NCBI GenBank assembly: GCA_016183655.1
Contig: JACPEH010000011.1
Location: 62,001 to 126,000 of the forward strand
DNA from: Rhodocyclales bacterium
GTDB taxonomy: Bacteria; Pseudomonadota; Gammaproteobacteria; Burkholderiales; Rhodocyclaceae
DNA length: 64,000 nucleotides
Direction: 5' to 3'
Below the pieces are notes generated by a model, which was not told the origin of the DNA, searched no databases, and saw only the letters and a list, made by a program, of their open reading frames with translations. Shown here piece after piece: positions 8,944 to 18,765 of the stretch (position 1 is the stretch's first letter; the number at the start of each line of letters is the position of its first letter). Position numbers and translations under genes: made by a program.

Positions 8944-9494
8944 GCGACGGCGCCCCCGGCGCAAGCGCCGTCCTGCGCGCATTGCGTGCCGACATCACCA
9001 CGCTCGCCGTCGACGCCATCGTCAACGCGGCGAACAGCACCCTGCTCGGTGGCGGCGGCGTCGACGGTGCGATCCACCGTGCCGCCGGCCCCGAACTGCT
9101 TGCCGAATGCCGGGGCCTCGGCGGTTGCGCCACCGGCGACGCCAGGCTGACCCGCGGCTACCGCCTGCCGGCGCGCTACGTGATCCACACCGTCGGCCCG
9201 GTGTGGCGCGGCGGCCATGCCGGCGAAGCCGAACTGCTCGCCTCGTGCTATCGCCGCTCGCTGCAGCTGGCGGCGGCAGCCTCGCTGACCAGCATTGCCT
9301 TCCCCGGCATCAGCACCGGCGTCTACGGCTATCCGGTCGCCGCCGCGGCGGCGGTCGCCGTTGCCACGGTGCGCGCGTCTGTGCCAGAGTATCCGGCAAT
9401 CCGCGAGGTGCTCTTCTGCTGCTTCTCGGCGGCCGACCTCGCCGTCTACGAAGCCCTCCTCGCCGCTCCAGAGGCCCATCCCGAACGCCGATGA
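8940..9494 (+). CDS. Macro-domain protein (O-acetyl-ADP-ribose deacetylase type)
   Basis: A 184-residue stand-alone macro domain of the YmdB/MacroD type. [26 protein letters not shown] is the ADP-ribose-binding and catalytic loop, and [12 protein letters not shown] is the second phosphate-binding loop. These enzymes remove acetyl from O-acetyl-ADP-ribose or ADP-ribose from acidic residues. It lies between an SGNH hydrolase and an adhesin-like gene with 4-base overlaps on both sides, so the three are one operon. Confidence 0.92.
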   Translation: MSDGAPGASAVLRALRADITTLAVDAIVNAANSTLLGGGGVDGAIHRAAGPELLAECRGLGGCATGDARLTRGYRLPARYVIHTVGPVWRGGHAGEAELLASCYRRSLQLAAAASLTSIAFPGISTGVYGYPVAAAAAVAVATVRASVPEYPAIREVLFCCFSAADLAVYEALLAAPEAHPERR

Positions 9495-9880
9495 AACGAC
9501 TGCTCCGTTGCCTGCCTCTCGCCTTTTTTTGCCACGGCGCCTCCGCGCAGCTCGACATGGTCGGCCGCAACGAGGACCTGCGCCTGTTCATCGATCGCAC
9601 GGTGCTCCAGCGCGAGGGGGATGTCGCCACCGTCTGGCAGCTGGTCGACTACACCAGCGCGCAGTGGGTCGGCGCGTCGGTGGTGATGTCGGTGCGCCAT
9701 CTCGTCGAATACGACTGCCGGGCGCGGCGCACGCGCACCCTTGCCGGCGCGGCGTACTCCGAGCAGATGGGGCGCGGCCGTCAGGTCTTTTCGGAGAAGG
9801 CGCAGAACCCGGAGTGGGTCGCCGTTCCTGTCGGCGGCAGCGGCGAGACCCTGTGGAAGATCGCCTGCGGCGCGCCGTGA
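9491..9880 (+). CDS. Secreted surface-adhesin-E-like protein
   Basis: A 129-residue protein with a signal peptide ([20 protein letters not shown]). The mature domain, with [10 protein letters not shown], a tyrosine-cysteine pair ([23 protein letters not shown]) and a terminal WKIACG, matches the small surface-adhesin protein E fold that is common as a periplasmic or outer-surface domain in betaproteobacteria. The ATG overlaps the macro-domain stop. Function unproven. Confidence 0.65.
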   Translation: MKRLLRCLPLAFFCHGASAQLDMVGRNEDLRLFIDRTVLQREGDVATVWQLVDYTSAQWVGASVVMSVRHLVEYDCRARRTRTLAGAAYSEQMGRGRQVFSEKAQNPEWVAVPVGGSGETLWKIACGAP

Positions 9881-9895
9881 GGCGCGCTGCGGCGA

Positions 9896-10306
9896 TCAGC
9901 GGGCGACCCGCGTCAGCACGCCGTTGTCGACCTTGACCCGGTCGCCGGCGAGGAAGGCCGGCTTGTCGGCGTAGCGGATCTGGCGGACTTCGCCGCTGTC
10001 CATGCGCACCGAGACCTGGTACTCGGTCTTTTCCTTGATCTTCTTTTCCACCTGGTAGCCGGCATACGCGCCGCCGGCGGCACCGGCGACGGTGGCCACC
10101 GTCTTGCCCTTGCCCTTGCCGATCTGGTTGCCGAGCAGGCCGCCGGCGACGCCGCCGGCAACGGCACCGAGCGCGCTGCCTTCGCCTTCAACCTTCACTT
10201 CGTGCACGTCGGTAACCTGGCCGCAGTTGCTGCAGCGCTCGGCGGCGAACAGCGGGGCGCTGCCGGCGAGCAAGGCGGCAGCGAGGATCGGAAACAGTCG
10301 GTTCAT
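9896..10306 (-). CDS. Glycine-zipper 2TM-domain lipoprotein-like protein
   Basis: A 136-residue exported protein with a signal peptide (MNRLFPILAAALLAGSAPLFA). The middle carries the glycine zipper GSALGAVAGGVAGGLLGNQIGKGKG...VAGAAGGAYAGYQVEKKIKE, typical of SlyB/PcP-type outer-membrane proteins. The C-terminal strand-rich part (YQVSVRMDSGEVRQIRYADKPAFLAGDRVKVDNGVL) matches the domain following the zipper. A CSNC motif after the signal is a small extra. Probably outer-membrane associated. Confidence 0.82.
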   Translation of the reverse strand: MNRLFPILAAALLAGSAPLFAAERCSNCGQVTDVHEVKVEGEGSALGAVAGGVAGGLLGNQIGKGKGKTVATVAGAAGGAYAGYQVEKKIKEKTEYQVSVRMDSGEVRQIRYADKPAFLAGDRVKVDNGVLTRVAR

Positions 10307-10400
10307 GAGGATCTCCTTTGTCGTTCGCGGCGCTGCCGAGACAGCGCCCGCAAATTCATTTTAGAACGCCCGCCGGCGCGGCGCAGGGGAGCACCGGCGC

Positions 10401-12923
10401 TCAGCCCTGGCCGCTGGGCGGTTCGCCCGGCTCGCCGCCGCCTTCGGCCGGCGCCGGCGGTGCCTCCTTCGCCGGCCTCGCCCGGGGTTTCGCCGGTCGC
10501 TTGTGCTTGCGCTCGACGCCGCCGAATTCCTGCCGCGTCGCAGCCATCTCGTGCAACTGCTCGGCGACGCGGTAATTGACCGAGCCTTCCGGCACGTTCC
10601 CCTGCGCATCCGGCCGTCCCGTCGGCAGGCCGGAGAGCAGCGCGATCGCCTGGTCGACGTGGTCGACGGCATAGACCGCGAACTGCCCGGCGGCGACCGC
10701 CTCGATCACGTCGTGGCGCAGCATCAGGTGCTGCACGTTGCTGGCCGGGATGATCACCCCCTGGCGGCCGGTCAGGCCGCGCGCCTTGCAGATGTCGAAG
10801 AAGCCCTCGATCTTCTCGTTCACGGCGCCGATCGGCTGCACCACGCCGTGCTGGTTGACCGAGCCGGTCACCGCCAGCGACTGCGACAGCGGCAGCAGCG
10901 CGATCGCCGAGAGCAGCGCGCACAGCTCGGCGAGCGAGGCGCTGTCGCCTTCGATCTCGCCGTAGGATTGCTCGAAGACCAGCGTTGCGCCGAGCGACAG
11001 CGGCGTCAGTCGGCCGAAGCGGGTGGCCAGGAAGGCGGACAGGATGAGCACGCCCTTGGAGTGCAGCGGGCCGCCGAGCTCGACCTCGCGCTCGATGTCG
11101 ACCACCTCGCCTTCGCCCAGGCGCACGCCGGCGGTGATGCGCGCCGGCTGGGCAAAACTGAAGTCGCCGAGCTGTGCGGCGGCGAGGCCGTTGACCTGGC
11201 CGACGGCGGTGCCGTCGGTGGCGATCAGCAGCAGGCCGCGCAGGATGGCGCTGTGCTGCTGCTCGCGGATGCGGTCGGCGCGGCGGATGGCGGCGACCAG
11301 CGCCTGTTCGACGTGCTGGCGCTCGATGCGTGCGGCGCCGGCCTGGGCCGCGTAGTGGTCGGCCTCGCGCAGCAGGTCGGCGAGGACGCGCGTCTGCGTC
11401 GACAGCCGCGCCGCGTCGTCGGCCAGTCGCGCCGCATGCTCGATGGTGCGCGCGATGGCGTCGCGCGCCAGCGGCAGCAGGCCGTCACGGCGCGCCAGCG
11501 TCGCCAGCAGGCGGGCATACAGCTGGGTGTTCTCGGCGCTTCGTTCGACGTCGCTCTCGAAATCGGCAGCGATCTTGAACAGCTGGGTGAAGTCCGGGTC
11601 GAGCTCGGCCAGCAGGTAGTAGACCAGGCGCTCGCCTATCAGGATCACCTTCAGGTCCAGCGGCATCGGTTCGGGTTCGAGCTGCACCGTGCTGGCCAGC
11701 CCGTAGATCTCGCCGAGCGACTCGATGCGCGCCTGGGCGCTGCCGAGCGCCCGTTTCAGCCCTTCCCAGGCGTAGGGTTGGACCAGCAGCCTGGCGGCGT
11801 CGAGGATCAGCGTGCCGCCGTTGGCGCGCTGCAGCGCGCCGGCGCGGATCAGCGTGAAGTTGGAGACGAGCACGCCCAGGTGCGCCAGGTGCTCGACGCG
11901 GCCGATCAGGTTGGGGAAGGTCGGATGGTCCTCGCAGATCACCGGCGGCCCGGCGGTTTCGGCGTTGTCGACGAAGAGGTTGACCAGGTAGCGCTGCACC
12001 GAGATCGAGCCGGAGAACAGCAGCGTCTCCATCTCGTCCTCGCTCTTCTTCGTTTCGCGCAGCGCCTCGCCGGTGCTGACCACGTCCTCCAGGCAGGCGT
12101 CGAGGAAGGCCGTCACTTCCGGCAGGTCGGCCCAGGCCGGCTGGATCTCGTCGATCAGGTGGCCGACCGCCAGCCCCAGCGCATCGCGGCTGAGCTCCTT
12201 GATCCGTGCTGCCTGCTCGCGCCGCCACAGCGGGAATTCGCGCACCAGCTGCGTCAGCCTTTCCTCGAAGGCCTCGATCTCGCGCTGGAGTTCGTTGCGC
12301 TTCTCTTCCGGAAGTTCGGCGAATTCGTCCTCCGACAGCGTCTCGTCCCGGTCCTTGAGCGGCACGAAGCCCATGCCGTCGTCCGCCTGCAGCAGCGCGA
12401 CGCCGTGCGCCTTCGCCTCCTCGCCGAGCGTGTGCAGCGCCTCGTCCTCGCGCTTCTTGTATTCGCGTTCGAGGGCGTCGATCTTGTTGCGGTAGTCGTT
12501 CGATTCGAAGGCCGCCGAGATCGCCGTCGCCAGCTCGGCGACGAAGTCCTGCATCGTCTCCTTCAGCGCGCGCCCGCGCCCGGCCGGCAGCTTGAGCAGC
12601 GTCGGCCGCGTCGCCTGGGCGAAGTTGTTCACGTAGCACCAGTCCGCCGGCGGCTTGTCGTCCCGCTGCCCGGTCGCGATCAGCCCGTGCACGACGGCGT
12701 GACGGCTGCTGCCGGGGTCGCCGAGGACGAACAGGTTGTAGCCGGGGCGCCGGATGTCGAGGCCGAAGCGCAGCGCCTCGACGGCGCGCGCGTGCGCGAA
12801 CTCGGCGCCGATCTCGGCCAGCTCCTCGCTGCCGGCGAACGGCAGGTGGTCGGGGTTGCAGGGGGTGTAGAGCTGGCCCGGCGAGAGCTGTTCGGCGCCG
12901 CTCGGTTCGACGATTTTCGGCAT
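10401..12923 (-). CDS. Lon-family AAA+ ATP-dependent protease (LonB/AAA_32 type)
   Basis: An 840-residue protease whose true start is the ATG at 12923; the frame extends upstream only because of high GC. The N-terminal AAA part has LFVLGDPGSSRHAVVHG as a modified Walker A and RANGGTLILDAARLL as Walker B. A coiled insert follows at about 160-260. The C-terminal Lon domain has GEIEGDSASLAELCALLSA (catalytic Ser) and PIGAVNEKIEGFFD (catalytic Lys), forming the Ser-Lys dyad. A Pro/Ala/Lys-rich tail follows. Cytosolic, single gene. Confidence 0.9.
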   Translation of the reverse strand: MPKIVEPSGAEQLSPGQLYTPCNPDHLPFAGSEELAEIGAEFAHARAVEALRFGLDIRRPGYNLFVLGDPGSSRHAVVHGLIATGQRDDKPPADWCYVNNFAQATRPTLLKLPAGRGRALKETMQDFVAELATAISAAFESNDYRNKIDALEREYKKREDEALHTLGEEAKAHGVALLQADDGMGFVPLKDRDETLSEDEFAELPEEKRNELQREIEAFEERLTQLVREFPLWRREQAARIKELSRDALGLAVGHLIDEIQPAWADLPEVTAFLDACLEDVVSTGEALRETKKSEDEMETLLFSGSISVQRYLVNLFVDNAETAGPPVICEDHPTFPNLIGRVEHLAHLGVLVSNFTLIRAGALQRANGGTLILDAARLLVQPYAWEGLKRALGSAQARIESLGEIYGLASTVQLEPEPMPLDLKVILIGERLVYYLLAELDPDFTQLFKIAADFESDVERSAENTQLYARLLATLARRDGLLPLARDAIARTIEHAARLADDAARLSTQTRVLADLLREADHYAAQAGAARIERQHVEQALVAAIRRADRIREQQHSAILRGLLLIATDGTAVGQVNGLAAAQLGDFSFAQPARITAGVRLGEGEVVDIEREVELGGPLHSKGVLILSAFLATRFGRLTPLSLGATLVFEQSYGEIEGDSASLAELCALLSAIALLPLSQSLAVTGSVNQHGVVQPIGAVNEKIEGFFDICKARGLTGRQGVIIPASNVQHLMLRHDVIEAVAAGQFAVYAVDHVDQAIALLSGLPTGRPDAQGNVPEGSVNYRVAEQLHEMAATRQEFGGVERKHKRPAKPRARPAKEAPPAPAEGGGEPGEPPSGQG

Positions 12924-13208
12924 GGGCGGATGCGGGCGAAGCGAGTCGCCCCGGCAACAGGATATGCCTATGCTAACCCCAAACCCCCGCCGCCGGGATG
13001 TGACGGCGGCATGGTGCCGCGGCGTCGGCTCGTTCCGGGGGGCGGGGATGCATATTGCACCGGCCTGCTGCCGGCGCCCCGGTCTCCCCGTATAATCGCC
13101 GCTGCAGTCTGCGTACTGCTTTTGATTCGGGCGGCGCCTGCGGGCGCCGCATGTAAGCTGCCGCGACACCCGCGCGGCGGCGGTTGAACGATGATCGGGA
13201 GCTACCCC

Positions 13209-14093
13209 ATGAGCCATTCCCTGCGCCGCACGGCGCTCAAGGGCGTGCTGCGCTGTTGCGCGGCCGCCGTGCTGATTCCATCCCTTATCGCCAGCGCCGC
13301 CGCGCGGGAAAACGTGCTGCGCGTCTCGGCCATCCCCGACGAGGCGCCGACCGAACTGCAGCGCAAGTTCGCGCCGCTCGGCAACTACCTGGAGAAGGAG
13401 ACCGGCATGAAGGTCTCCTTCGTTCCGGTGTCCGACTACGCGGCGGTGGTCGAGTCGCTGGCGACGAAAAAGCTCGACCTCGCCTGGCTGGGCGGCTTCA
13501 CCTTCGTGCAAGCGAAAATCCGCAGCCACGGCACGGCGATCCCGATCGTCCAGCGCGAGGAGGATGCAAGGTTCACTTCGAAGTTCGTCACCGCCGATCC
13601 GGCGATCAAGTCCTTCGCCGACCTGAAGGGCAAGACCTTCGCCTTCGGCGCGCCGTCCTCCACCTCGGGCCACCTGATGCCGCGCTTCTTCCTGCAGCAG
13701 GCCGGCGTCAGCGCGGACAAGGATTTCCGGACCGTCGCCTTCTCCGGTGCGCATGACGCGACGGTGGCCTTCGTCGCCGCCGGCCGCGCCGACGCCGGCG
13801 TGCTCAACGCCTCGGTGTGGGACAAGCTGGTCGAACAGAAGAAGGTCGATGCCGACAAGGTGCGCGTCTTCGCGACGACGCCGCCGTACTTCGACTACAA
13901 CTGGACGGTGCGCGGCGACCTCGATCCGGCGCTGGTGAAGAAGCTGACCGACGCCTTCGTCAAGCTCGACGCGAAGAACCCGGAGCATGCCGAAATCATG
14001 CAGCTGCAGCGCGCGTCGAAGTTCATCCCGACGAAGCAGGAGAACTACGACGGCATCGAGCAGGCGGCGAAGTCGGCCGGCCTGCTGAAGTAG
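13209..14093 (+). CDS. PhnD-type ABC transporter binding protein, possibly selenium oxyanion
   Basis: A 294-residue periplasmic binding protein with an N-terminal signal. It has the PhnD pattern: LAWLGGFTFVQ, a serine-rich anion site GAPSSTSGHLMPRFFL, and DAGVLNASVWDKL. The ligand is an oxyanion or phosphonate. From memory, this subgroup, with a double-length permease downstream, resembles the family annotated as putative selenate ABC transporter binding proteins (TIGR04553), often found with Sec machinery. The Sec genes lie 35 kb away, so the link is inference. The 285 bases upstream hold an isolated TATAAT but no clear -35. Confidence 0.8.
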   Translation: MSHSLRRTALKGVLRCCAAAVLIPSLIASAAARENVLRVSAIPDEAPTELQRKFAPLGNYLEKETGMKVSFVPVSDYAAVVESLATKKLDLAWLGGFTFVQAKIRSHGTAIPIVQREEDARFTSKFVTADPAIKSFADLKGKTFAFGAPSSTSGHLMPRFFLQQAGVSADKDFRTVAFSGAHDATVAFVAAGRADAGVLNASVWDKLVEQKKVDADKVRVFATTPPYFDYNWTVRGDLDPALVKKLTDAFVKLDAKNPEHAEIMQLQRASKFIPTKQENYDGIEQAAKSAGLLK

Positions 14094-14135
14094 TCGGGCT
14101 GCCCGTGTCGCCCCCTGCGCACTGCTTGAGACCCC

Positions 14136-14972
14136 ATGTCCTTTCGTATCGATAACGCCTCGCTGACCCACGCCAACGGCTTCGCCGCGCTGGCCGGAAT
14201 CTCGTTCGCCGCGGCCGCCGGCGAGCAGGTCGCCGTGATCGGCCCCTCCGGCGCCGGCAAGACGACGCTGCTGCGCCTGCTCGGCGCCGCGCTGCGGCCG
14301 AGCGCCGGCGGCGTCGAGCTGCTCGGCGCCGACCCGTGGGCGCTGCCGGCGGGAGAACTGCGCCGCCTGCGCGCCCGCATCGGCGTCGTCCATCAGGCGC
14401 CGCCGCTGCCGCAGCGGCAGCGCGTGGTCACCGCCGTGCTCGCCGGCCGCCTCGGCAGCTGGCCGCTGTGGAAAAGCCTGGCCTCGCTGCTCTATCCGCA
14501 GGACATCGCCGGCGCACATGAGGCACTGGCCCGGCTCGACCTCGGCGAGCGCGTCTTCGACCGCTGCGACCGCATCTCCGGCGGCCAGTTGCAGCGCGTC
14601 GGCCTGGCCCGCGTGCTTTACCAGCGGCCGCAGCTGGTCCTTGCCGACGAGCCGGTGTCGGCGCTCGACCCGACCCTGGCGCGGCAGACGGTGCGGGCGC
14701 TGACGGCGGATGCCGCGGCGCGCGGCGCGACGCTGGTGGCCAGCCTGCACGCGGTCGACCTGGCGCTCGCCGAATTTCCGCGCATCGTCGGCGTCAGGGA
14801 CGGTCGCATCGCCTTCGACCTGCCGACGGCTGCGGTCAGCGAGGGCTTGTTGTGCGCGCTGTACGCCGGCGAATGCGCGGACGCCGCCGCGCTGCCGACG
14901 CTGGCCAACGAACCGCGCTTCGCCGCGCACGCGGTCGAGGCCGGGGTCGCCCGCCGCGGCGCCTGCGCCTGA
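14136..14972 (+). CDS. ABC transporter ATPase, PhnC type
   Basis: A 278-residue ATPase with Walker [12 protein letters not shown] (about 40-50), Q-loop [12 protein letters not shown], signature [16 protein letters not shown], Walker [13 protein letters not shown] and H-loop ASLHAVD. It sits between the binding protein and the permease, completing a PhnC-D-E type importer. A conserved insertion ([11 protein letters not shown]) is characteristic of PhnC ATPases that contact PhnE. The C-terminal 40 residues are an unassigned tail. Confidence 0.88.
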   Translation: MSFRIDNASLTHANGFAALAGISFAAAAGEQVAVIGPSGAGKTTLLRLLGAALRPSAGGVELLGADPWALPAGELRRLRARIGVVHQAPPLPQRQRVVTAVLAGRLGSWPLWKSLASLLYPQDIAGAHEALARLDLGERVFDRCDRISGGQLQRVGLARVLYQRPQLVLADEPVSALDPTLARQTVRALTADAAARGATLVASLHAVDLALAEFPRIVGVRDGRIAFDLPTAAVSEGLLCALYAGECADAAALPTLANEPRFAAHAVEAGVARRGACA

Positions 14973-15019
14973 GCGATGTGCGTTGCATATCGCGAAAAAG
15001 TCCCCTTGGGGGGCTGCTG

Positions 15020-16630
15020 ATGGAGGCCGCCGCCTGGCAGCGGGATCCGGCGGCACGCGGCCGTGCCACGGCGCTGCTGCTCGGGCTGGCCGTGCTCTGG
15101 CCGCTGCTGCAGATGGCCGAGTTCAGGCCGGCGGCGATTTTTGCGGCGCAGAACCTGCACGCCGTCGGCGGCTTCCTCGCCGGCTTCCTGCCGCCGGCGA
15201 CGGGGCCGGAATTCCTTGGCTACCTGCTGCGCGCAACGCTGGAGACGCTGGCCATCGCCACCGCCGGCGTCGCGCTCGCCTTCGTGATCGCCGTGCCGCT
15301 GGCGCTGCTGACGACGCGCGCGCTGGCGGCGGCCGAGATCGGCCCGGGCCCCGGGCTGTGCCGCGCACGCTGGCTGCAGCACGCGCTGCGGGCGCTGCTG
15401 ACGGTGCTGCGCGGCATTCCCGAGCTGGTCTGGGCGCTGCTCTTCGTCCGCGTCTTCGGCCTCGGCCCGGCGGCCGGCGTGCTGGCGCTGGCGCTGACCT
15501 ACGGCGGCATGCTGGCCAAGGTCTATGCGGAAATCCTCGAATCGGGCGACACCCGCCCGGCGCGCGCCATCCTCGAAGCCGGCGGCGGCCGGCTGCCGGC
15601 GCTGCTCTACGGCCTGCTGCCCGGCGCCGCCCAGGAACTGACCTCGTACACGGCCTACCGCTGGGAGTGCGCGCTGCGCGCCTCGGTGGTGATGGGCTTC
15701 GTCGGCGCAGGCGGGCTCGGCCAGCTGATGGACCAGGCGATGAAGATGCTGAACGGCGGCGAGGCGGCGACCATCCTGCTCACCTTCCTGCTGCTGGTGC
15801 TCGCCGCCGACGCCCTCTCCGGCTTCCTGCGGCAGCGGCTGGGCGCGGCCGGGACGCGCGGCGGCGTGGCCGGCATCGGCGCCACCGGCTATGCGCTGGG
15901 CTTGCTCGGTGCCGCTGCCGCAGCGGCGAGCTTCGCCTGGCTCGACCTCGGCCTTGGCGCGCTGCTGACGCGCGAATCGGCGCGGCTGATCGGCGACTTC
16001 GTCGCCGCCTTCCTGGCCCCCGACCTGTCGCTGCCGTGGCTCGCCCGCGTCGGCTACGGCCTGATCGAAACCCTGGCCATCTCGGCCGTCGGCACGCTGC
16101 TCGCGGTGGCCGGCGGCCTCGCGCTGGCGTTGCCGGCGTCCGGCAGGTACGGGGCGCCGGCCGGACGGCTGACGCGCTTCGGCTTGAATGCGCTGCGCTC
16201 GGTGCCGGAACTGGTGTGGGCGACGGTCACCGTGCTCGCGGTCGGCCTCGGCCCGTTCGCCGGTGCGCTGGCGCTGGCCTTGCACACCGCCGGCGTGCTC
16301 GGCCGCCTGTTCGCCGAAGCCCTGCAGAATGCGCCGCCGACGCCGCGCGACGCGCTGCTCGACGCCGGCGCCCGGCCGGCCGCCGCTTTCCTCTACGGCA
16401 CGCTGCCGGAAGTCGCGCCGCAGTTCGTCGCGTACACGCTCTATCGCTGGGAAATGAACATCCGCATGGCCGCCATCCTCGGCTTCGTCGGCGCCGGCGG
16501 CCTCGGCCAGCTGCTCTACTACGCGCTGTCGCTGTTCCACTACGCGCAGGCGAGCACGGTGATCGCGGCGATGCTGCTGCTCTCGGTGGTGGTGGATGCG
16601 GCGAGCGCCGCGCTGCGCCGGCGACTGTAG
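15020..16630 (+). CDS. ABC transporter permease with two fused PhnE domains
   Basis: A 536-residue membrane protein made of two tandem permease domains. Each has a coupling-helix (EAA) region: LEAGGGRLPALLYGLLPGA in the first half and LDAGARPAAAFLYGTLPEV in the second. Each is followed by the near-identical GFVGAGGLGQL. A single polypeptide therefore replaces the usual homodimer of about 270-residue PhnE. The chosen ATG at 15020 follows GGGGGGCTGCTG. It transports the ligand of the upstream binding protein using the upstream ATPase. Confidence 0.85.
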   Translation: MEAAAWQRDPAARGRATALLLGLAVLWPLLQMAEFRPAAIFAAQNLHAVGGFLAGFLPPATGPEFLGYLLRATLETLAIATAGVALAFVIAVPLALLTTRALAAAEIGPGPGLCRARWLQHALRALLTVLRGIPELVWALLFVRVFGLGPAAGVLALALTYGGMLAKVYAEILESGDTRPARAILEAGGGRLPALLYGLLPGAAQELTSYTAYRWECALRASVVMGFVGAGGLGQLMDQAMKMLNGGEAATILLTFLLLVLAADALSGFLRQRLGAAGTRGGVAGIGATGYALGLLGAAAAAASFAWLDLGLGALLTRESARLIGDFVAAFLAPDLSLPWLARVGYGLIETLAISAVGTLLAVAGGLALALPASGRYGAPAGRLTRFGLNALRSVPELVWATVTVLAVGLGPFAGALALALHTAGVLGRLFAEALQNAPPTPRDALLDAGARPAAAFLYGTLPEVAPQFVAYTLYRWEMNIRMAAILGFVGAGGLGQLLYYALSLFHYAQASTVIAAMLLLSVVVDAASAALRRRL

Positions 16631-16637
16631 CCGGCCG

Positions 16638-17948
16638 TCAGTCGTCGTGGCGGAAGGGCAGCACGCACCCGGCCGGCGCGCTCGCCAGCAGCACCCGGTT
16701 GCGCCCGGCGGCCTTGGCGCGATAGAGCGTGTCGTCGGCGCGGCTCAGCGCTTCCTCCAGCGACAGCCCGGCGCCATCGGCGATGCCGATGCTGAGCGTG
16801 AAATGCAGGCGGCGGCCGTCCGCCAGCGCCACGCGCTGCTCACTCAGCCGGTGGCGCAGGCGCTCGGCGAGGAGCTGCGCCTCCTGCGGCGTCGTCTCGG
16901 GGAAGACGAAGGCGAATTCCTCGCCGCCGTAGCGGCTGGCGATGTCGGCATGGCGCAGCGTCTCGCGCGCCAGCTCGGCGAAGGCGCGCAGCGCGGTGTC
17001 GCCGCCGGCGTGCCCGTAGCGGTCGTTGATCTGCTTGAAATGGTCGAGGTCGGCCAGCGCGACGGACACCGGGCGGCCATGGCGGCGGGCGCGGTTGAAT
17101 TCGATTTCGGCCAGCTGCATGAAGTGCCTCCGGTTGTGCAGGCCGGTCAGCGCGTCGGTGGCGGCCAGCTGCTCCAGCGCGCGGCGGGTTTGCGCGTGCT
17201 CGTGCATCACCGTGCGCAACTGCCCGATCGCCGTCTCCACCGCTTGCATTTCGTGCAGCGTGCTGCCGGGCAGGTGCAACGGGGCGGCCTCGTCCTTCAG
17301 CTCGGCAAGGCTGGCATCGATCCGCTGCAGCGGCCGGATCAACAGCTTGCGGATCAGCAGCAGCAGGCCGCCGAGAAACAACAGCACCAGCACCAGCACC
17401 GCGCGCAGCTTGTGCCGCGCCTGCTGGACGATCTCTCCCATGCGCTGTGCCTCGCTGCTGGCCAGGCTGACGCCGTCGATGGTGATGTCGTCGGCGGCCA
17501 GGCTGAGACGCTGCGACAGGCGTTTCCATTCCGCCAGCGCGGTGGCGTCGGCGCCGCCGTGGCGCGCCACCGCCGCCAGGAAACTTTCGGTTTCGGCCGC
17601 CAGCGCGCGCGCTTCGCGGTGTTCGAGCAGGCTCGGGTGGCTGGCCATCAGCGAGACGATGAACAATGCCTGCTGGCGGGCCTGCGGCGTGTTGCCGGAG
17701 ATGACCCGCTCGCCCTCCAGGCGCAGCACTTCGAGGTTGCGCGCCAGCCGCTGCTGCTCGATGGCGTAGGGCAGTGCCTGCGTCTGCAGCTTGGCCGTGG
17801 TCGCCAGCAGCGCCGCCTGGTCCACTTCCAGCCAGGCGACGAAGCCGGCGAAGATCAGTCCGAACACCATCGCCACCCACGCGAACAGCGTGCCGGCGCG
17901 CGGACCGGATTGCACGGCGGCGGACGGGGGCGGGGGCATCGTCGTCAT
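16638..17948 (-). CDS. Membrane diguanylate cyclase (GGDEF)
   Basis: A 436-residue cyclase. TM1 (about 20-40) and TM2 (about 183-200, LRAVLVLVLLFLGGLLLLI) flank a periplasmic helical sensor domain; a HAMP-like linker follows. The GGDEF domain begins at DALTGLHNRRHF, and its active site reads SRYGGEEFAFVFPE, so it should be catalytically active and make cyclic-di-GMP. It is convergent with the transporter operon and next to two amino-acid-type binding proteins and a PAS-GGDEF-EAL protein. Confidence 0.92.
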   Translation of the reverse strand: MTTMPPPPSAAVQSGPRAGTLFAWVAMVFGLIFAGFVAWLEVDQAALLATTAKLQTQALPYAIEQQRLARNLEVLRLEGERVISGNTPQARQQALFIVSLMASHPSLLEHREARALAAETESFLAAVARHGGADATALAEWKRLSQRLSLAADDITIDGVSLASSEAQRMGEIVQQARHKLRAVLVLVLLFLGGLLLLIRKLLIRPLQRIDASLAELKDEAAPLHLPGSTLHEMQAVETAIGQLRTVMHEHAQTRRALEQLAATDALTGLHNRRHFMQLAEIEFNRARRHGRPVSVALADLDHFKQINDRYGHAGGDTALRAFAELARETLRHADIASRYGGEEFAFVFPETTPQEAQLLAERLRHRLSEQRVALADGRRLHFTLSIGIADGAGLSLEEALSRADDTLYRAKAAGRNRVLLASAPAGCVLPFRHDD

Positions 17949-17955
17949 CGTCGTG

Positions 17956-18765
17956 TCAGTCGGCGAGGAACGGCATGTACCGGCGGACGATGCGCTGGAA
18001 GGTGCCGTCGCCGCGCATCGCGTCGAGCGCGCGGTCGACCTCGCGCTGCAGCGTTCCCTCCGCCTTCGGCAGGATCAGGTGTACGGTGCCGCCGAGCCCC
18101 TCCTCGGTCAGCGGCGGGCCGGTGAACTCGACGCTGCCCGGCGGCTGCTGTGCGAGCAGGAAATAGGCGCCGCGCACCGGCATCAGCGCGAAATCGGCAC
18201 GGCCGTCGAGCAGCGCGTGCAGCGCTTCGCCGAGCGTCGCCGTCTCGGTCAGTACCAGCTGCCGGGTCGCCGCGTGCCGTGCCACGAACTGGTGCTGCTG
18301 CGAGCCGCGCACGGCGGCGATGCGCACGCCGTGCAATGCCTGTACCCGGATCTCGCCGCCCGCCGGTCGGTGCTGGCGGATCGCCGCCGGCGTGCCGACC
18401 AGGCGCGACGAAGCCCGCCACAGCGTCCGCGAAAAGAGCACTCGCGCCTCGCGTTCCGGGCTGCGGATGACGTTGCCGACGCCGAGCTGGTAGCGCCCGG
18501 CTTCGACGCCGGGAATGATCTCGGCGAACGGTTGCGGATGCAGGCTGCAGCGCGCCATCAGCCGCCGGCAGAGTTCGCGGGTGAGCGCTTCGTTCAGCTC
18601 GGCGATGGCGCCGCCTTCGCCGCTGTCGGCCGGGTTGTCGGCCGCTGCCGTCAGCAGCGTCGCCACGCGCAGTTCGCGCGACGCCGCCTGCGCCGCCGCC
18701 GTCGGCAACAGCGCCGCCAGCAGGCCGAGGCAGATGAGGCGGCGGGCGCGGACAAGCCTCGTCAT
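17956..18765 (-). CDS. Periplasmic solute-binding protein, family 3 type
   Basis: A 269-residue exported protein starting at the ATG at 18765 with signal MTRLVRARRLICLGLLAALLP. It is a type-II periplasmic binding fold: LRVATLLTAA at the first strand, VEAGRYQLGVGNVIRSPERE as the family-3 hinge signature, and ends with VDRALDAMRGDGTFQRIVRRYMP. No transporter subunits are adjacent, and it sits next to a diguanylate cyclase, so a sensory role (ligand presentation) is possible. It overlaps the upstream paralogue by four bases. Confidence 0.8.
   Translation of the reverse strand: MTRLVRARRLICLGLLAALLPTAAAQAASRELRVATLLTAAADNPADSGEGGAIAELNEALTRELCRRLMARCSLHPQPFAEIIPGVEAGRYQLGVGNVIRSPEREARVLFSRTLWRASSRLVGTPAAIRQHRPAGGEIRVQALHGVRIAAVRGSQQHQFVARHAATRQLVLTETATLGEALHALLDGRADFALMPVRGAYFLLAQQPPGSVEFTGPPLTEEGLGGTVHLILPKAEGTLQREVDRALDAMRGDGTFQRIVRRYMPFLAD

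Noticed and set aside
13091..13096. TATAAT as promoter of the ABC transporter operon
   Set aside because: No acceptable -35 lies 16-18 bases upstream; kept only as a remark.
10401..15056. A single 1,551-codon gene on the minus strand
   Set aside because: Only the last 840 codons match the Lon-type protease; the upstream part is antisense to clear ABC transporter genes and is open only because of high GC.
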